NCBI RefSeq assembly: GCF_018623035.1
Contig: NZ_CP076023.1
Coordinates: forward strand, 1,178,001 to 1,242,000
Length of the DNA: 64,000 nt
Source: Cellulomonas dongxiuzhuiae
GTDB lineage: Bacteria > Actinomycetota > Actinomycetes > Actinomycetales > Cellulomonadaceae
Reading direction: 5' to 3'
The notes beneath the pieces were generated by a model. That model was not told where the DNA came from. It did not search any database and saw nothing but the letters and a program-made list of their open reading frames with translations. Positions 9,726 to 23,570 of this stretch are shown here, piece after piece. Position numbers and translations under genes: made by a program. Within the stretch, counting starts at the first letter, position 1, and the number at the start of each line of letters is the position of its first letter.

Positions 9726-10091
9726 GGGTGATCCTCCTGGGAGAGGGGCCCGGCGGGCGGCTGCGGCCGAGGTCCTCCTCGACGAGCCGGTGCCCCTTGG
9801 TCAGGATACGCGGGAGACCCGCTGTGACCAGGGCCGTTCACCGCGTGGGAGGGGTCATGCGGGCGCGGTCGCGGTGCCGGCCGGGCGTCGCCGGGGGATG
9901 CCCTGGGTGCGGGCGCCCGGTTCGTCCCGTAACGTCCCGCCGGGGTCTCGCGGAACGGTGCGTCGAGGTGGCACCAGGGGTGCACGAGGCGTGGAGGTGG
10001 CGTGTCGATCGGGGCCGATAAGTCGCCCCCGTGCGGTCCTCCGCGGCCCGTCTGCCTATCCTGGGGCGTTCGTCAGTCGAGAGGATCGTGA
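9726..10091. other. divergent promoter region between coiled-coil and membrane protein genes
   Basis: No gene is seen in these 366 bp. The minus strand has TATCCT (9803-9808) with TGGTCA at 16-bp spacing, serving the coiled-coil gene. The plus strand has TATCCT (10057-10062) 29 bases before the GTG of the next gene, followed by a GAGAGGA ribosome site. The middle part shows nothing further that I can support. Confidence 0.5.
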
Positions 10092-12041
10092 GTGCTCAAG
10101 CGACTTGTCGTCGCCCTGGTCGGTCTCGTGGGCGTCGTCGTCATCGCCCTCGGGGTGGCCTCGGCGACCCTGTGGCGTGCCGACGACGTGCTGGTGGCCG
10201 ACCTGCAGGCCGACGAGAACCTGGTCGTCACGGACCCCGGCGTGCTGGAGCTCGCCGCCTCCGAGGTGACCGTCCGTGCCGAGGGCGACGGCCCCGTGGT
10301 CCTGGCGATCGGCCGGGACACGGACGTCTCCGGATGGGTCGGGACGGACGCGCACCAACGGGTCACGGGCCTTGCCGGCTGGCACGAGCTCGCCGCCGAG
10401 GACGTCGTCGCGCCGACCCCGCAGGACGAGGCGCCCACCGAGGGCGAGGCGCCCGCCGAGGGTGAGGCGCCCGCCGAGGGTGAGGCGCCCGCCGAGGGTG
10501 AGGCGCCCGCCGAGGGTGAGGCGCCCGCTGCGACGGTGCCCGACCCGACCGGCTCCGACCTGTGGGTCGCCGAGGCGACCGGGGACGGTGCCGCCGAGAT
10601 CACCTGGGAGGCGCAGCCGGGGCGTTGGAGCGTGCTGGCGGCGAGCACGGACGGCAGCCCGCTGCGTCTCTCGCTCGCGTGGCCGCAGGTCGTGACGACG
10701 CCGTGGCTCTGGCCGTGCGTCGCGGTCGGTGCGCTGCTGCTGCTCGCCGCTGCGGGTCTCCTGCTGCGCGACGTGCGGCGCGCGCGCCGGGGTGCGGACG
10801 AGGACTGGGTCCCCGTCCTCACCGGCCCGCTCCCGACCGTGGACGAGGCGGGCGGTCCGGTCCAGCTCACGCGACGGCAGCTCCGCGAGCTCGCGGCCCA
10901 CGGGGCGGCAGCCGGCACAGGTGTCCGGGCGCCGCGCGACGACGCGCCCCAGCACGCCGACTCGACGCAGCCCGTCCCCGCCGACGCGAGCACCGCTGCT
11001 GCCCCTGCCGCCGCGACCGCCGGACGGCCCTCTGGAGCGTCCGACGCGCTCGCCGACGAGGACGCGGCGCCGACCGGTCCGGGCCGCGGGCGTGGTGCGC
11101 TCGCGGGCATGGCTCCCGCCACCCGGCGTGCGCTGCGGGCGGTGACGTCCCTCGGCTCGAACCCACGTGAGGACCAGCCGGCTGCGGCGGACGCACCCGA
11201 GACCGCGGGCGGGGCACCGGCGACGGATCCGGTGGCACCCGCGGCGCGTACCGACGCCGCGCCCGTCCGTGGCGACCGCCCGGCGTGGCGCCCGTCCGTG
11301 GCGCCCGGCACCCCTGCCTCGGCGGATCCGGCGCGATCCGCGGCCCCGGCGCGCTCGGGGGGCCCGACGCCTGCTGCCGCGCGTCCCGCGGGACGTCCGG
11401 ACGCGCCCGTGCCCGCCGGCTCCGCCCCCGCCGGTGTCCCGTCCGCGGGGTCGCCGCGGTGGTCGGTCGGTGGCGACGCACCCTCGCCGTGGGCGGCCGG
11501 ACCGTCCACGCCCGCCCGCCATGGCGACGCCCCTGCGGCGTCCGGTCCCGCTCACCCCCACGGCCGGCCGGCGTGGCTGGAAGCCGCCGCACCGTCCCCG
11601 GGCGCGCGCCCGGCCGGCGGCGGCCTGCCGGCTCCCGGCGCCCCCGGTTCGCCCGACGCGCCGCGGAGCGCACGTCCCGCACCGGCCGGTCCGACCGGCG
11701 GCGGCAGGCCGGCCCCGAACGGTCCGTCGGCCGCCGTGCCGACCGCCAGCGCACGTCCCGGGGCGCCACGCCCCGGCTGGGCACCCGTGCCGCCGCCCCC
11801 CGGCCCGGTGGCCGGCCGGGCGTCCGACGCGCCGGCTCGTCCCGCGCCCGCGGGATCTGCGGCACCGGACGCCGGGAGCGCCGACGCGCCGCGTCCGGCC
11901 TGGCTGCGCGACGCGCCGGTGCCGAGCGGTCCGCGCGCGGGCGCCTCGGAGCCTGCGGGCGGGTCGCGTGCCGACGCCTGGCGTCGGGCATGGGGACTCG
12001 CCTCGACCGATGACGACACGACCTCGGAGGAGGAACGATGA
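10092..12041 (+). CDS. two-pass membrane protein with EGEAPA repeats and a Pro/Ala-rich tail
   Basis: The 649-residue protein has an N-terminal signal anchor (residues 4-27), an external domain of about 175 residues, a second membrane helix near 204-229 (WPCVAVGALLLLAAAGLLL) with a basic stop-transfer, and a ~410-residue low-complexity cytoplasmic tail of Pro, Ala, Gly, Arg and Asp. Residues 113-146 are a hexapeptide repeat EAPAEG encoded by a near-perfect 18-bp tandem repeat. The domain WVGTDAHQRVTGLAGWHEL is conserved in related actinobacteria, but no function is known. It overlaps the lipoprotein gene by ATGA, so the two are expressed together, probably as a cell-envelope pair. Confidence 0.75.
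   Translation: MLKRLVVALVGLVGVVVIALGVASATLWRADDVLVADLQADENLVVTDPGVLELAASEVTVRAEGDGPVVLAIGRDTDVSGWVGTDAHQRVTGLAGWHELAAEDVVAPTPQDEAPTEGEAPAEGEAPAEGEAPAEGEAPAEGEAPAATVPDPTGSDLWVAEATGDGAAEITWEAQPGRWSVLAASTDGSPLRLSLAWPQVVTTPWLWPCVAVGALLLLAAAGLLLRDVRRARRGADEDWVPVLTGPLPTVDEAGGPVQLTRRQLRELAAHGAAAGTGVRAPRDDAPQHADSTQPVPADASTAAAPAAATAGRPSGASDALADEDAAPTGPGRGRGALAGMAPATRRALRAVTSLGSNPREDQPAAADAPETAGGAPATDPVAPAARTDAAPVRGDRPAWRPSVAPGTPASADPARSAAPARSGGPTPAAARPAGRPDAPVPAGSAPAGVPSAGSPRWSVGGDAPSPWAAGPSTPARHGDAPAASGPAHPHGRPAWLEAAAPSPGARPAGGGLPAPGAPGSPDAPRSARPAPAGPTGGGRPAPNGPSAAVPTASARPGAPRPGWAPVPPPPGPVAGRASDAPARPAPAGSAAPDAGSADAPRPAWLRDAPVPSGPRAGASEPAGGSRADAWRRAWGLASTDDDTTSEEER
10428..10529 (+). repeat. 18-bp in-frame tandem repeat, 5.7 copies
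   Basis: Unit GAGGCGCCCGCCGAGGGT, encoding EAPAEG. The first copy has two base changes (ACC for GCC, GGC for GGT); the later full copies are identical, so copy number is likely variable between strains. Confidence 0.95.
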
Positions 12042-13099
12042 AGGGCCGTCGACTCGCGCCCGTGCCGCTCGACGGCGACCCGGGCCGCCGTCCGGGCCGG
12101 AGTCGTCGCCGACGGCTCTCGGTGACGGCCATGGTCGTCCTGCCGCTGCTCGGGCTCGGCGCGTGCAGCACCCCGCTGCCGACGGCGGACCCGGAGCCCG
12201 TCCCTGCTGTCGCGCCCCCGGCCGTGTCGGTCGCGCAGGCCCAGCGGGTGCTCGACGCCGTCGCGGAGGTCGTCGCGGCGGGCGACGCAGCTGGTGACGC
12301 CGCCACGCTCGCGCCGCGACTCGAGGGGCCGGCACTGGCGATCCGCACGGCCGAGTACGTGCGCAACACGGCCAACGCCGGCACACGACCGCCCACGGTC
12401 CTGCCGTTCGACGAGCAGGCGCTCCTCGTGCCCGAGACGGACACGTGGCCGCGCACGCAGCTGGTCGTCACCGAGCAGCCGGCCGACCTCCAGGCGCCAC
12501 GCGTCCTCGTGCTCCGTCAGGCGTCGCCGCGCGACCCGTACAAGCTGTGGGGCTGGGCACGGCTCCTCCCGTCGGTGGAGACCCCCGCGACCGCGGCGCC
12601 AGAGGAGGGCAGCCCCACGCTCCCGCCGGACGCCGAGGGTCTGCTGATGACGCCGCGGGACGCCGTCGCGCAGTACACCGACGTGCTGGCGAACGGTGAC
12701 GTGTCGTCGTACGTCGGCAGCTTCGCGCCGGACTCGTTCCGGTCGGCGATCGAGGCCGAGCGGGGCGCGGTCGTGACGCAGCTGGCCGACGCGGCGACGC
12801 TCACCCAGACCTACGCACCGGTCTCCGACCCGGTCGTGACGCTGGGGACCGTGGACGGCGGGGCCATCGTCGTGAGCGAGATCGCGACGACCTCCACGGT
12901 CACCCTGCCCGAGGCCGGCGGAACCATCACGGTCGAGCCGTTCTACTCGGCTCTGGCCGGGGGAGCCACGACGGCGGGCACGAGCCTGACCCGCACCTTC
13001 TCGGGTGTCGTCGTCATGTACGTCCCGCCGGCCGACAGCGGCGCCCAGGTCCAGGTGCTCGCGGGCGAGCAGTCGGTCACCGGCGCGTCCGCGCAGTGA
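12038..13099 (+). CDS. lipoprotein of the actinobacterial DUF8094 type
   Basis: A 353-residue secreted lipoprotein: a long basic n-region (GRSRRRR), hydrophobic core, and the lipobox LGLGAC with Cys43 as the lipidated residue. The mature part has no recognised enzyme motif; it contains WGWARLLPS and a C-terminal domain around YTDVLANGDVSSYVGSFAPDSFR. It sits directly behind, and overlaps by ATGA, the two-pass membrane protein, so the two probably work at the outer face of the membrane. The DUF assignment is from memory of similar proteins and is moderate. Confidence 0.8.
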   Translation: MKGRRLAPVPLDGDPGRRPGRSRRRRLSVTAMVVLPLLGLGACSTPLPTADPEPVPAVAPPAVSVAQAQRVLDAVAEVVAAGDAAGDAATLAPRLEGPALAIRTAEYVRNTANAGTRPPTVLPFDEQALLVPETDTWPRTQLVVTEQPADLQAPRVLVLRQASPRDPYKLWGWARLLPSVETPATAAPEEGSPTLPPDAEGLLMTPRDAVAQYTDVLANGDVSSYVGSFAPDSFRSAIEAERGAVVTQLADAATLTQTYAPVSDPVVTLGTVDGGAIVVSEIATTSTVTLPEAGGTITVEPFYSALAGGATTAGTSLTRTFSGVVVMYVPPADSGAQVQVLAGEQSVTGASAQ

Positions 13100-13193
13100 C
13101 GTCCGGCAGAATCCTCCGTGACGCTGCGGCGCGGGTGAACCGCGCGGCGACGTCCGGTCCCACCTGAGCACGACGAAACCCGAGGAGCTCGTG

Positions 13194-14126
13194 ATGTCGC
13201 AGCCGTCGCAGCAGCCCCGCCCACGACTTGACGCGCGCGGTGCGGTCGACCTCTCCGCGCTCGTGCGGCCGACGACCCCGCCGCCCGGCAGCCCCGGCGG
13301 TCTCGATGCACCGGCCGCCTACGTGCGCGACGTCGACCAGGCGACCTTCGCCGACGTGGTGCAGTCCTCGACGCAGCACCCGGTCGTCGTGGCGCTGTGG
13401 GCGCCGTGGAGCGAGGTGAGCCAGCAGGTCGTCGCGGACCTCGCCGCACTGGCGCAGGAGGACGGGGGTCGCTGGCTCCTGGCGCGCATCGACGCGGAGG
13501 CCAACCCTCAGGTCGCCGCGGCCTTCCAGGCCCAGTCGGTGCCGACCGTGGTCGCCGTGCTCGGGGGTCAGCCCGTGCCGCTGTTCCAGGGTGCGTACCC
13601 GCGCGAGCAGGTGCGCGCGGTCGTCGACCAGCTGCTCGCCGCGGCGGAGGCGAACGGCATCACCGGCCGGGTGAACGCGGCCCCTGCCGCCGAGCCCGAG
13701 CCCGAGCCGGCGCTGCCGCCGCTGCACCAGGCGGCGTACGACGCGATCGAGCGTGACGACCTGCCCGCGGCGCGCGCCGCGTACGAGCAGGCGCTGCGGG
13801 AGAACCCGCGCGACGCCATGGCCCGTGCGGGGCTCGCGCAGGTCGGCCTCATGGAGCGGACGGCCGGCGCGGACCTGCGCGCGGTGCGGGAGGCTGCCGC
13901 CGCGCGGCCCGACGACGTCGATGCGCAGCTCGCGGTCGCGGACCTCGACGTCTTCGGCGGCGCGGTGGAGGACGGCTTCGTGCGGCTCGTCGACCTCGTG
14001 CGCCGGACGACGGGGGAGGACCGGGAGCGGGTCCGCGTGCGCCTGGTGGACCTCTTCGAGGTCCTGGGCGCCGACGACCCACGTGTCGTGGCGGCACGCC
14101 GGGCGCTCGCCGCGGCCCTGTACTGA
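13194..14126 (+). CDS. YbbN/CnoX-like thioredoxin-TPR protein lacking CxxC
   Basis: About 310 residues: a thioredoxin fold (about 45-150, with PVVVALWAPWSEVSQQVVADL and the cis-Pro segment QSVPTVVAVLGGQPV) followed by a TPR-like region (LPAARAAYEQALRENPRDAMARAGLAQV). The CxxC is replaced by W-A-P-W-S, so it cannot be a normal disulfide reductase; this fits the YbbN/CnoX chaperone-like group, which holds oxidised or misfolded clients. ATG 13194 is preferred to GTG 13191; both follow GAGGAG. It lies upstream of the rRNA operon in the same direction. Confidence 0.87.
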   Translation: MSQPSQQPRPRLDARGAVDLSALVRPTTPPPGSPGGLDAPAAYVRDVDQATFADVVQSSTQHPVVVALWAPWSEVSQQVVADLAALAQEDGGRWLLARIDAEANPQVAAAFQAQSVPTVVAVLGGQPVPLFQGAYPREQVRAVVDQLLAAAEANGITGRVNAAPAAEPEPEPALPPLHQAAYDAIERDDLPAARAAYEQALRENPRDAMARAGLAQVGLMERTAGADLRAVREAAAARPDDVDAQLAVADLDVFGGAVEDGFVRLVDLVRRTTGEDRERVRVRLVDLFEVLGADDPRVVAARRALAAALY

Positions 14127-14147
14127 CCGTAGGAACTGACCGTAGGA
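14122..14147 (+). repeat. 13-bp direct repeat over the stop codon
   Basis: ACTGACCGTAGGA occurs twice in perfect tandem; the first copy contains the TGA stop of the thioredoxin-TPR gene. Confidence 0.9.
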
Positions 14148-14188
14148 CCGGCGACCGAGAGGCGCCGGCCCGTGGCCGAGGACGCGAC

Positions 14189-14218
14189 TTGCGTTCTGCG
14201 GCCGGCGCTGCGTAACGT
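14189..14218 (+). promoter_or_regulatory. candidate rRNA promoter P1
   Basis: TTGCGT (14189-14194), an 18-base spacer, then TAACGT (14213-14218). This is the first good sigma-70-type match in the 950-bp rRNA leader. Confidence 0.5.
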
Positions 14219-14359
14219 ACTCCCCGGCCACCCGGCAGGGAGGAACGGACACCGAGCACGACTCGGTGGTCGGTCCCCCGGGATGGCACCCCCTCGGATT
14301 GCTCTCGAACGGCGCTGTGCGCCGGACCGAGCTGCGCCGGTGGGGGAGATCGATCGGGT

Positions 14360-14757
14360 CATGAGATCCGGTACGGTCCTCCAGTCGTCGAAGTCCTCCG
14401 GGGCGCGACGAGGGGGGTCCGGGCCAGGTCGGAAGATCGGGTACAGTCCTCCAGTCGAAGTCCTCCGGGGCTCCGACGAGGAGGGTGCGGACCGGGTCGG
14501 AAGATCGGGTACGGTCCTCCAGTCGAAGTCCTCCGGGGCTGCGACGAGGAGGGTGCGGACCGGGTCGGAAGATCGGGTACGGTCCTCCAGTCGAAGCTCT
14601 CCGGGGCGCGACACGGAAGGTCGGGACCTGGTCGCAAGATCCGGTACGGTCATCCCGCTGCAGCCGCTCCTCGGAGCCGGAGCAGCACGGTCGGACCAGG
14701 TCCAGCGATCAGGTACGGTCATCCAGCCGCTGAAGCCCTCCGGGGTGAGGCGCGGTG
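14360..14757 (+). repeat. array of six ~68-bp promoter-like repeat units in the rRNA leader
   Basis: Six copies of a unit with the core AGATCGGGTACGGTCCTCCA follow each other, with the TACGGT/TACAGT hexamer at 14372, 14442, 14510, 14578, 14645 and 14714 (spacing 70, 68, 68, 67, 69). Units 3 and 4 are the closest to identical; the outer ones have drifted. Some 17 bases before the hexamer stands GCGGAC or TCGGAC in units 3, 4 and 6, a weak -35. The best reading is amplified rRNA promoters or a protein-binding activator array. No protein is credible here although frames are open. Confidence 0.8.
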
Positions 14758-14815
14758 GGTGAGCGACATGTCGCAGGACCCGGGGCGAGCGGAAGACGAG
14801 GCCGATAAGGCCAGG

Positions 14816-14844
14816 TTGACCGGGAGCCGCAGATCGGATAAGTT
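14816..14844 (+). promoter_or_regulatory. strong rRNA operon promoter (proximal)
   Basis: TTGACC (14816-14821), a 17-base spacer and TAAGTT (14839-14844), the best sigma-70-type match in the leader. It shares AGATCGG-TA with the upstream repeat units, so these look like degenerate relatives of the same promoter. Confidence 0.7.
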
Positions 14845-15072
14845 TGAACGGTTGCCTCCAGACAGGCCCGAGAGGGTCTAGCGGATGCGCGTCTGTTCCT
14901 TGAGAACTCAACAGTGTGCCAAGTAGTCGATGCCATATTTTTGGCGTCGAGCCTGGATCAGGTCCACCCCGTGGGTCTGGTTCGGGATGATGCCAGTTGA
15001 TGCCCCTCTTCGGGGGGGTTCTTTGTGTGTCTGTTGCTCGCCGGTCTTCGGGTCGGTGGGTGGCTGTTTGAC

Positions 15073-20106
<5,034 letters not shown>

Positions 20107-20122
20107 ACTTCATTCATTGCTA

Positions 20123-20141
20123 CGCGTCCACTGTGCGGTTC
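20123..20141 (+). other. 23S processing stem, 3' arm
   Basis: CGCGTCCACTGTGCGGTTC pairs with 16956-16974 apart from one mismatch, forming the base of the 23S precursor stem. Confidence 0.7.
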
Positions 20142-20182
20142 CCGAGGAACCAACGGCTCATTCCCGTTGACATCTCGACAGA

Positions 20183-20301
20183 GTTACGGCGGTCATAGCG
20201 AAGGGGAAACGCCCGGTCCCATTCCGAACCCGGAAGCTAAGCCCTTCAGCGCCGATGGTACTGCACCCGCCAGGGTGTGGGAGAGTAGGACGCCGCCGGA
20301 C
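20183..20301 (+). rRNA. rrf: 5S ribosomal RNA
   Basis: Starts GTTACGGCGGTCATAGCG and ends GTAGGACGCCGCCGGAC, the two ends pairing as helix I; the CCCGGTCCCATTCCGAACCC loop is the standard 5S signature. About 118 bases, 76 bp after 23S. Confidence 0.95.
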
Positions 20302-20310
20302 AATCATTCA

Positions 20311-20346
20311 ACGAAAGGCCCACCCCTCACGGGGTGGGCCTTTCGT
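20311..20346 (+). terminator. rRNA operon terminator
   Basis: A perfect 16-bp inverted repeat (ACGAAAGGCCCACCCC, loop TCAC, complement to 20346) starting 10 bases after 5S. It ends in TTTCGT, a short U-rich stretch. Confidence 0.9.
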
Positions 20347-20426
20347 CGTTCCACCATGTCGTTCACCACGTCGTTCCACGACGTCGTTCCACCAACGTCG
20401 TTCCACCACGTCGTTCGCTCCACCAC
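20345..20426 (+). repeat. six degenerate copies of a 13-bp GTCGTTCCACCAC repeat
   Basis: GTCGTT begins at 20345, 20358, 20370, 20383, 20397 and 20410 (spacing 12-14), mostly followed by CCACCAC. The array starts inside the rRNA terminator and has no coding potential that makes sense. Confidence 0.85.
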
Positions 20427-20627
20427 GCACCCTGGTCGAGGCTGCCGGTTCGGTGCGCCTTGCCGTGACGTAGACGTGCGACCCCGTCGTCGCGACGCGG
20501 GCAAAGGCGCGGTCGTCGTTGCTGCTGTGCCGGCTGGACAGGGTGCTCGGACACGGGGCGCGGGTGGAGAGCCGGTCGCCGCGCGGGGGACCTGGGTGGC
20601 GGACGCAGAAGGGGTGGCGGACGCAGA

Positions 20628-20658
20628 AGGGCCGGAGCAGCATCGCTGCTCCGGCCCT
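20628..20658 (-). terminator. terminator of glgB
   Basis: A perfect 13-bp inverted repeat AGGGCCGGAGCAG with loop CATCG, 26 bp after the glgB stop. Confidence 0.75.
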
Positions 20659-20683
20659 CCCGCGTCGTACGGACCCGTGCGCG

Positions 20684-22906
20684 TCAGCTCACGGCGTCGA
20701 CCGCCTCGACCTGGGACGCCTCGTCCCCCTCGGCGACGAAGATCACGGCTCCCAGCGGCGGGACGCGCACCGTGGCTGACCAGTCGCGCGCATAGTGCTC
20801 GACCGGCTGGGCCACGATCGCGCCGAGATTGCCCACGCCCGAGCCGCCGTACGCCTCGGAGTCCGAGTTGTACGCCTCACGCCACGTGCCACCGCGCGGC
20901 AGCGGCAGCCGCCACGACTCGTGCGGCACGCCGGCGAAGTTGACGACGACGACGGCGGGCGGTGCGCCGGGCGCGTACCGCGCGTACGCGAGCAGGTTCA
21001 GTCCCGCCTCGTCGGACGCCAGCCACTCGAACCCCTCGGGAGCGTGGTCGAGCTCCCACAGGGCCGGCGTCTGGCGGTAGAGGACGTTCAGATCCCGGAG
21101 GGACTGCATCACGCCGCGGTGGGAGGGGTCGTCGAGCGCCTGCCAGTCGAGGGAGCGCGACTCCGCCCACTCGCCCTGCTGGGCGAACTCCTGGCCCATG
21201 AAGAGCAGCTGCTTGCCGGGATGCGTCCACTGGTAGGCCAGCAGCGCGCGCACACCGGCCAGCTTCTGCCAGTGGTCGCCGGGCATGCGCCCGTACAAGG
21301 AGCCCTTGCCGTGGACGACCTCGTCGTGGCTGATCGGCAGGACGAAGTGCTCGGAGTACGCGTAGACCATCGAGAAGGTGATCTCGTGGTGGTGGTACCG
21401 GCGGTTGATCGGCTCCTCGCGCAGGTAGCGCAGGGTGTCGTTCATCCAGCCCATGTTCCACTTCAGGCCGAAGCCCAGGCCCTGCGCGGAGGTCGGCGCG
21501 GTGACACCCGGCCACGCGGTCGACTCCTCGGCGATCATCATGATGCCCGGCGTGCGGCGGTAGGCCGTCGCGTTCGCCTCCTGGAGGAACGAGATCGCGT
21601 CCAGGTTCTCCCGCCCGCCGTGCTCGTTGGGACGCCACTGACCCGGTTGGCGCGAGTAGTCGAGGTAGAGCATCGACGCGACCGCGTCGACGCGCAGGCC
21701 GTCCACGTGGAACTCCTCGAGCCAGTACGTGGCGTTCGCGACGAGGAAGTTGCGCACCTCGGGGCGGCCGAAGTTGAAGACGTACGTCCCCCAGTCGGGG
21801 TGCTCGCCCAGCAACGGGTCCGGGTGCTCGTAGAGCGCCGTGCCGTCGAAGTGGGCCAGGGCCCACTCGTCCTTCGGGAAGTGCGCGGGGACCCAGTCGA
21901 CGATGACGCCGATCCCGGCGCGGTGCAGGCAGTCGACCAGGTACCGGAAGTCGTCGGGGTGACCGAACCGCGCGGTCGGCGCGTAGTACGACGAGACCTG
22001 GTAGCCCCACGACCCGCCGAAGGGGTGCTCCGCCACGGGCATCAGCTCGACGTGCGTGAACCCGAGCTCGAGCACGTACTCCGTCAGCTGGTGGGCCAGG
22101 TCCCGGTACGACAGCCCCTGCCGCCACGAGCCGAGGTGCACCTCGTAGACGCTCATCGGGCCGGCGTGAGGGTCGCGCTGCGCACGGGCGGTCATCCACG
22201 CCTCGTCGGACCACGAGTACGTGGTCTCGACGACGACCGAGGCCGTCGCAGGGGGGACCTCGGTGCCCTTGGCGAGCGGGTCGGCCTTCTGGCGCCACGA
22301 GCCGTCCGCGGCGAGGATCTCGAACTTGTAGCGCGCACCGGCGTCCACGCCGGGCGCGTACAGCTCCCAGATCCCGCTGGCACCCAGCGAGCGCATCGCG
22401 TGCGTCGCGCCCTGCCAGTGGTTGAAGTCGCCGATGACCCGCACGGCGCGCGCGTTCGGGGCCCACACGGCGAACGACGTGCCGCGGACCTCGCCGAGCT
22501 GGCCGGGGTAGGTGCGGACGTTGGCGCCGAGCACCTGCCACAGCTGCTCGTGCCGTCCCTCACGCACCAGGTGGCGGTCCAGCTCCTGCACGGTGGGCAG
22601 GAAGCGGTAGGGGTCGTCGACGACGCTCGTGATGCCGGCGTACGTGACCTCGAGACGGTAGTCGGGGACGGTCGCGCCCGGGACCAGCGCGTACCAGATG
22701 CCGTCCAGCTCGTGCTGGGCCTCGAAGCTGCCCTCGGCGGTCACGACGGCGACCCGGTCCGCGAGCGGACGCAGGGTCCGCACGGTGACCGCGCCGTCGC
22801 CGACGTGCGGGCCGAGGACGGTGTGGGGGTCGTAGTAGGCGCCCGCAGCGACGGAGCGCAGCGTGTCGGCGTCGACGGGCACGGGGGATGGTGCAACCGC
22901 TGTCAT
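20684..22906 (-). CDS. glgB: 1,4-alpha-glucan branching enzyme (GH13)
   Basis: GlgB cuts alpha-1,4 chains and rejoins them as alpha-1,6 branches. The 740-residue protein has the N-terminal CBM48 domain ([19 protein letters not shown]), then the GH13 barrel with [11 protein letters not shown], the nucleophile in [18 protein letters not shown], the acid/base E in [13 protein letters not shown], and [15 protein letters not shown]. Length and order are normal. ATG 22906 is preferred over the upstream TTG because GTAGGGG precedes it. In many actinobacteria glgB directly follows the maltokinase gene; here other genes lie between. Confidence 0.96.
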   Translation of the reverse strand: MTAVAPSPVPVDADTLRSVAAGAYYDPHTVLGPHVGDGAVTVRTLRPLADRVAVVTAEGSFEAQHELDGIWYALVPGATVPDYRLEVTYAGITSVVDDPYRFLPTVQELDRHLVREGRHEQLWQVLGANVRTYPGQLGEVRGTSFAVWAPNARAVRVIGDFNHWQGATHAMRSLGASGIWELYAPGVDAGARYKFEILAADGSWRQKADPLAKGTEVPPATASVVVETTYSWSDEAWMTARAQRDPHAGPMSVYEVHLGSWRQGLSYRDLAHQLTEYVLELGFTHVELMPVAEHPFGGSWGYQVSSYYAPTARFGHPDDFRYLVDCLHRAGIGVIVDWVPAHFPKDEWALAHFDGTALYEHPDPLLGEHPDWGTYVFNFGRPEVRNFLVANATYWLEEFHVDGLRVDAVASMLYLDYSRQPGQWRPNEHGGRENLDAISFLQEANATAYRRTPGIMMIAEESTAWPGVTAPTSAQGLGFGLKWNMGWMNDTLRYLREEPINRRYHHHEITFSMVYAYSEHFVLPISHDEVVHGKGSLYGRMPGDHWQKLAGVRALLAYQWTHPGKQLLFMGQEFAQQGEWAESRSLDWQALDDPSHRGVMQSLRDLNVLYRQTPALWELDHAPEGFEWLASDEAGLNLLAYARYAPGAPPAVVVVNFAGVPHESWRLPLPRGGTWREAYNSDSEAYGGSGVGNLGAIVAQPVEHYARDWSATVRVPPLGAVIFVAEGDEASQVEAVDAVS

Positions 22907-22979
22907 GCCCCTACCCAATCACCCTTGGGGTGTCGCCGCAGGTGGTCACGCACGACGCGCGACGTGAGGGATCAGGCGC

Positions 22980-23436
22980 TCAACGGGGACGACACAGGGC
23001 CGAGTCGTCCCGGGTGAGGAGCGACACATCACCCGGACCGCCAGCCCCGTCTCGTCGGCGACACCGAACGCAGCGACGGCCATGACGTCGTTGTCGAACA
23101 CGAGGGCAGGGCCAGCTCCCGGCCCCCGACCACGACGGTGGGGATCGCCAGCTCGCGCAGGACCGCCAGGCGGGGGTCCGCGTCGACGAGGTTGACGAGC
23201 ACGACGGCGTCGACGCGGTGGCCCTGGCCCCAGCGCCGGTAGGCGGCGATCTCGGCGTCGTGGTCGGGAACCACGTGCAGCAGCAGCGACCGGTCGGCGC
23301 TCGACAGCGCCTCCTCCATGCCGCCGATGAGCTCCTTGAAGAAGGGCTCGAGACGCAGGAGCCGAGCCGGACGTGCCAGCACCAGTCCGATCGCGTCGGC
23401 GCCCGCGGCGGTCAGCGTGGCGGCCGGTGTCGCCAC
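22980..23436 (-). pseudogene. decayed LacI-family regulator
   Basis: Three different minus-strand frames carry successive pieces of one LacI protein: first DAIGLVLARPARLLRLEPFF through DAVVLVNLVDADPRLAVLRELAIPTVVVGG (23400 to about 23125), then ALVFDNDVMAVAAFGVADETGLAV (about 23105 to 23030), then GDVSLLTRDDSALC (about 23030 to 22990). So there are at least two frameshifts. No helix-turn-helix is found upstream of 23436, and the protein stops right after the DDSALC segment. It lies divergent from the alpha-galactosidase gene and was probably its repressor. The end points are approximate. Confidence 0.85.
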
Positions 23437-23499
23437 GCCCTCGGGTCGACGACTCGGGCGCGCGGCGTTGCGCGGCGGGTCTGCGGGACCTGGAGCCGA

Positions 23500-23518
23500 G
23501 GGACACTGTTTGTGTCCC
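23500..23518. promoter_or_regulatory. candidate operator of alpha-galactosidase gene
   Basis: GGGACACTGTTTGTGTCCC is a perfect 7-bp inverted repeat with a 5-base centre, 52 bp before the alpha-galactosidase start. It lies where a LacI-type repressor would bind, but the adjacent lacI gene is broken. Confidence 0.6.
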
Positions 23519-23570
23519 GAACTAAGTAGGTCAACATCGTAGGGTGGGCTCGATCCCCTGGAGGTGAGCG

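Larger units (their letters stand above)
14127..15072 (+). other. rRNA leader region without genes
   Basis: About 950 bp between the thioredoxin-TPR gene and 16S. It holds P1, the six-unit repeat array, the proximal promoter, a conserved TTGAGAACTCAACAGTG element (near 14899-14916) related to one before 23S, a small CCCC-TCTTC-GGGG hairpin near 15003-15016, and TGTTTGAC just before 16S. These are expected leader, antitermination and RNase III processing signals. Confidence 0.7.
20302..20683. other. gene-free region between 5S and glgB
   Basis: It holds the rRNA terminator, the 13-bp repeat array, an 18-bp direct repeat (GGTGGCGGACGCAGAAGG at about 20595 and 20613) and the glgB terminator. 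No gene is supported in the remainder (about 20430-20590). Confidence 0.6.

Noticed and set aside
14341..14760. Regular repeats suggesting a CRISPR array
   Set aside because: The units are repeated over nearly their whole length, with no unique spacers of fixed size, and no cas genes are nearby. They lie in an rRNA leader and contain promoter-like hexamers.
14172..14762. Open frame through the rRNA leader
   Set aside because: It merely translates the promoter-like repeats (SGTVLQS repeats), with no ribosome site.
20795..23017. Long plus-strand open frame opposite glgB (740 codons)
   Set aside because: Arg/Val/His-rich antisense of a clear GH13 gene; a product of GC-rich codon bias.
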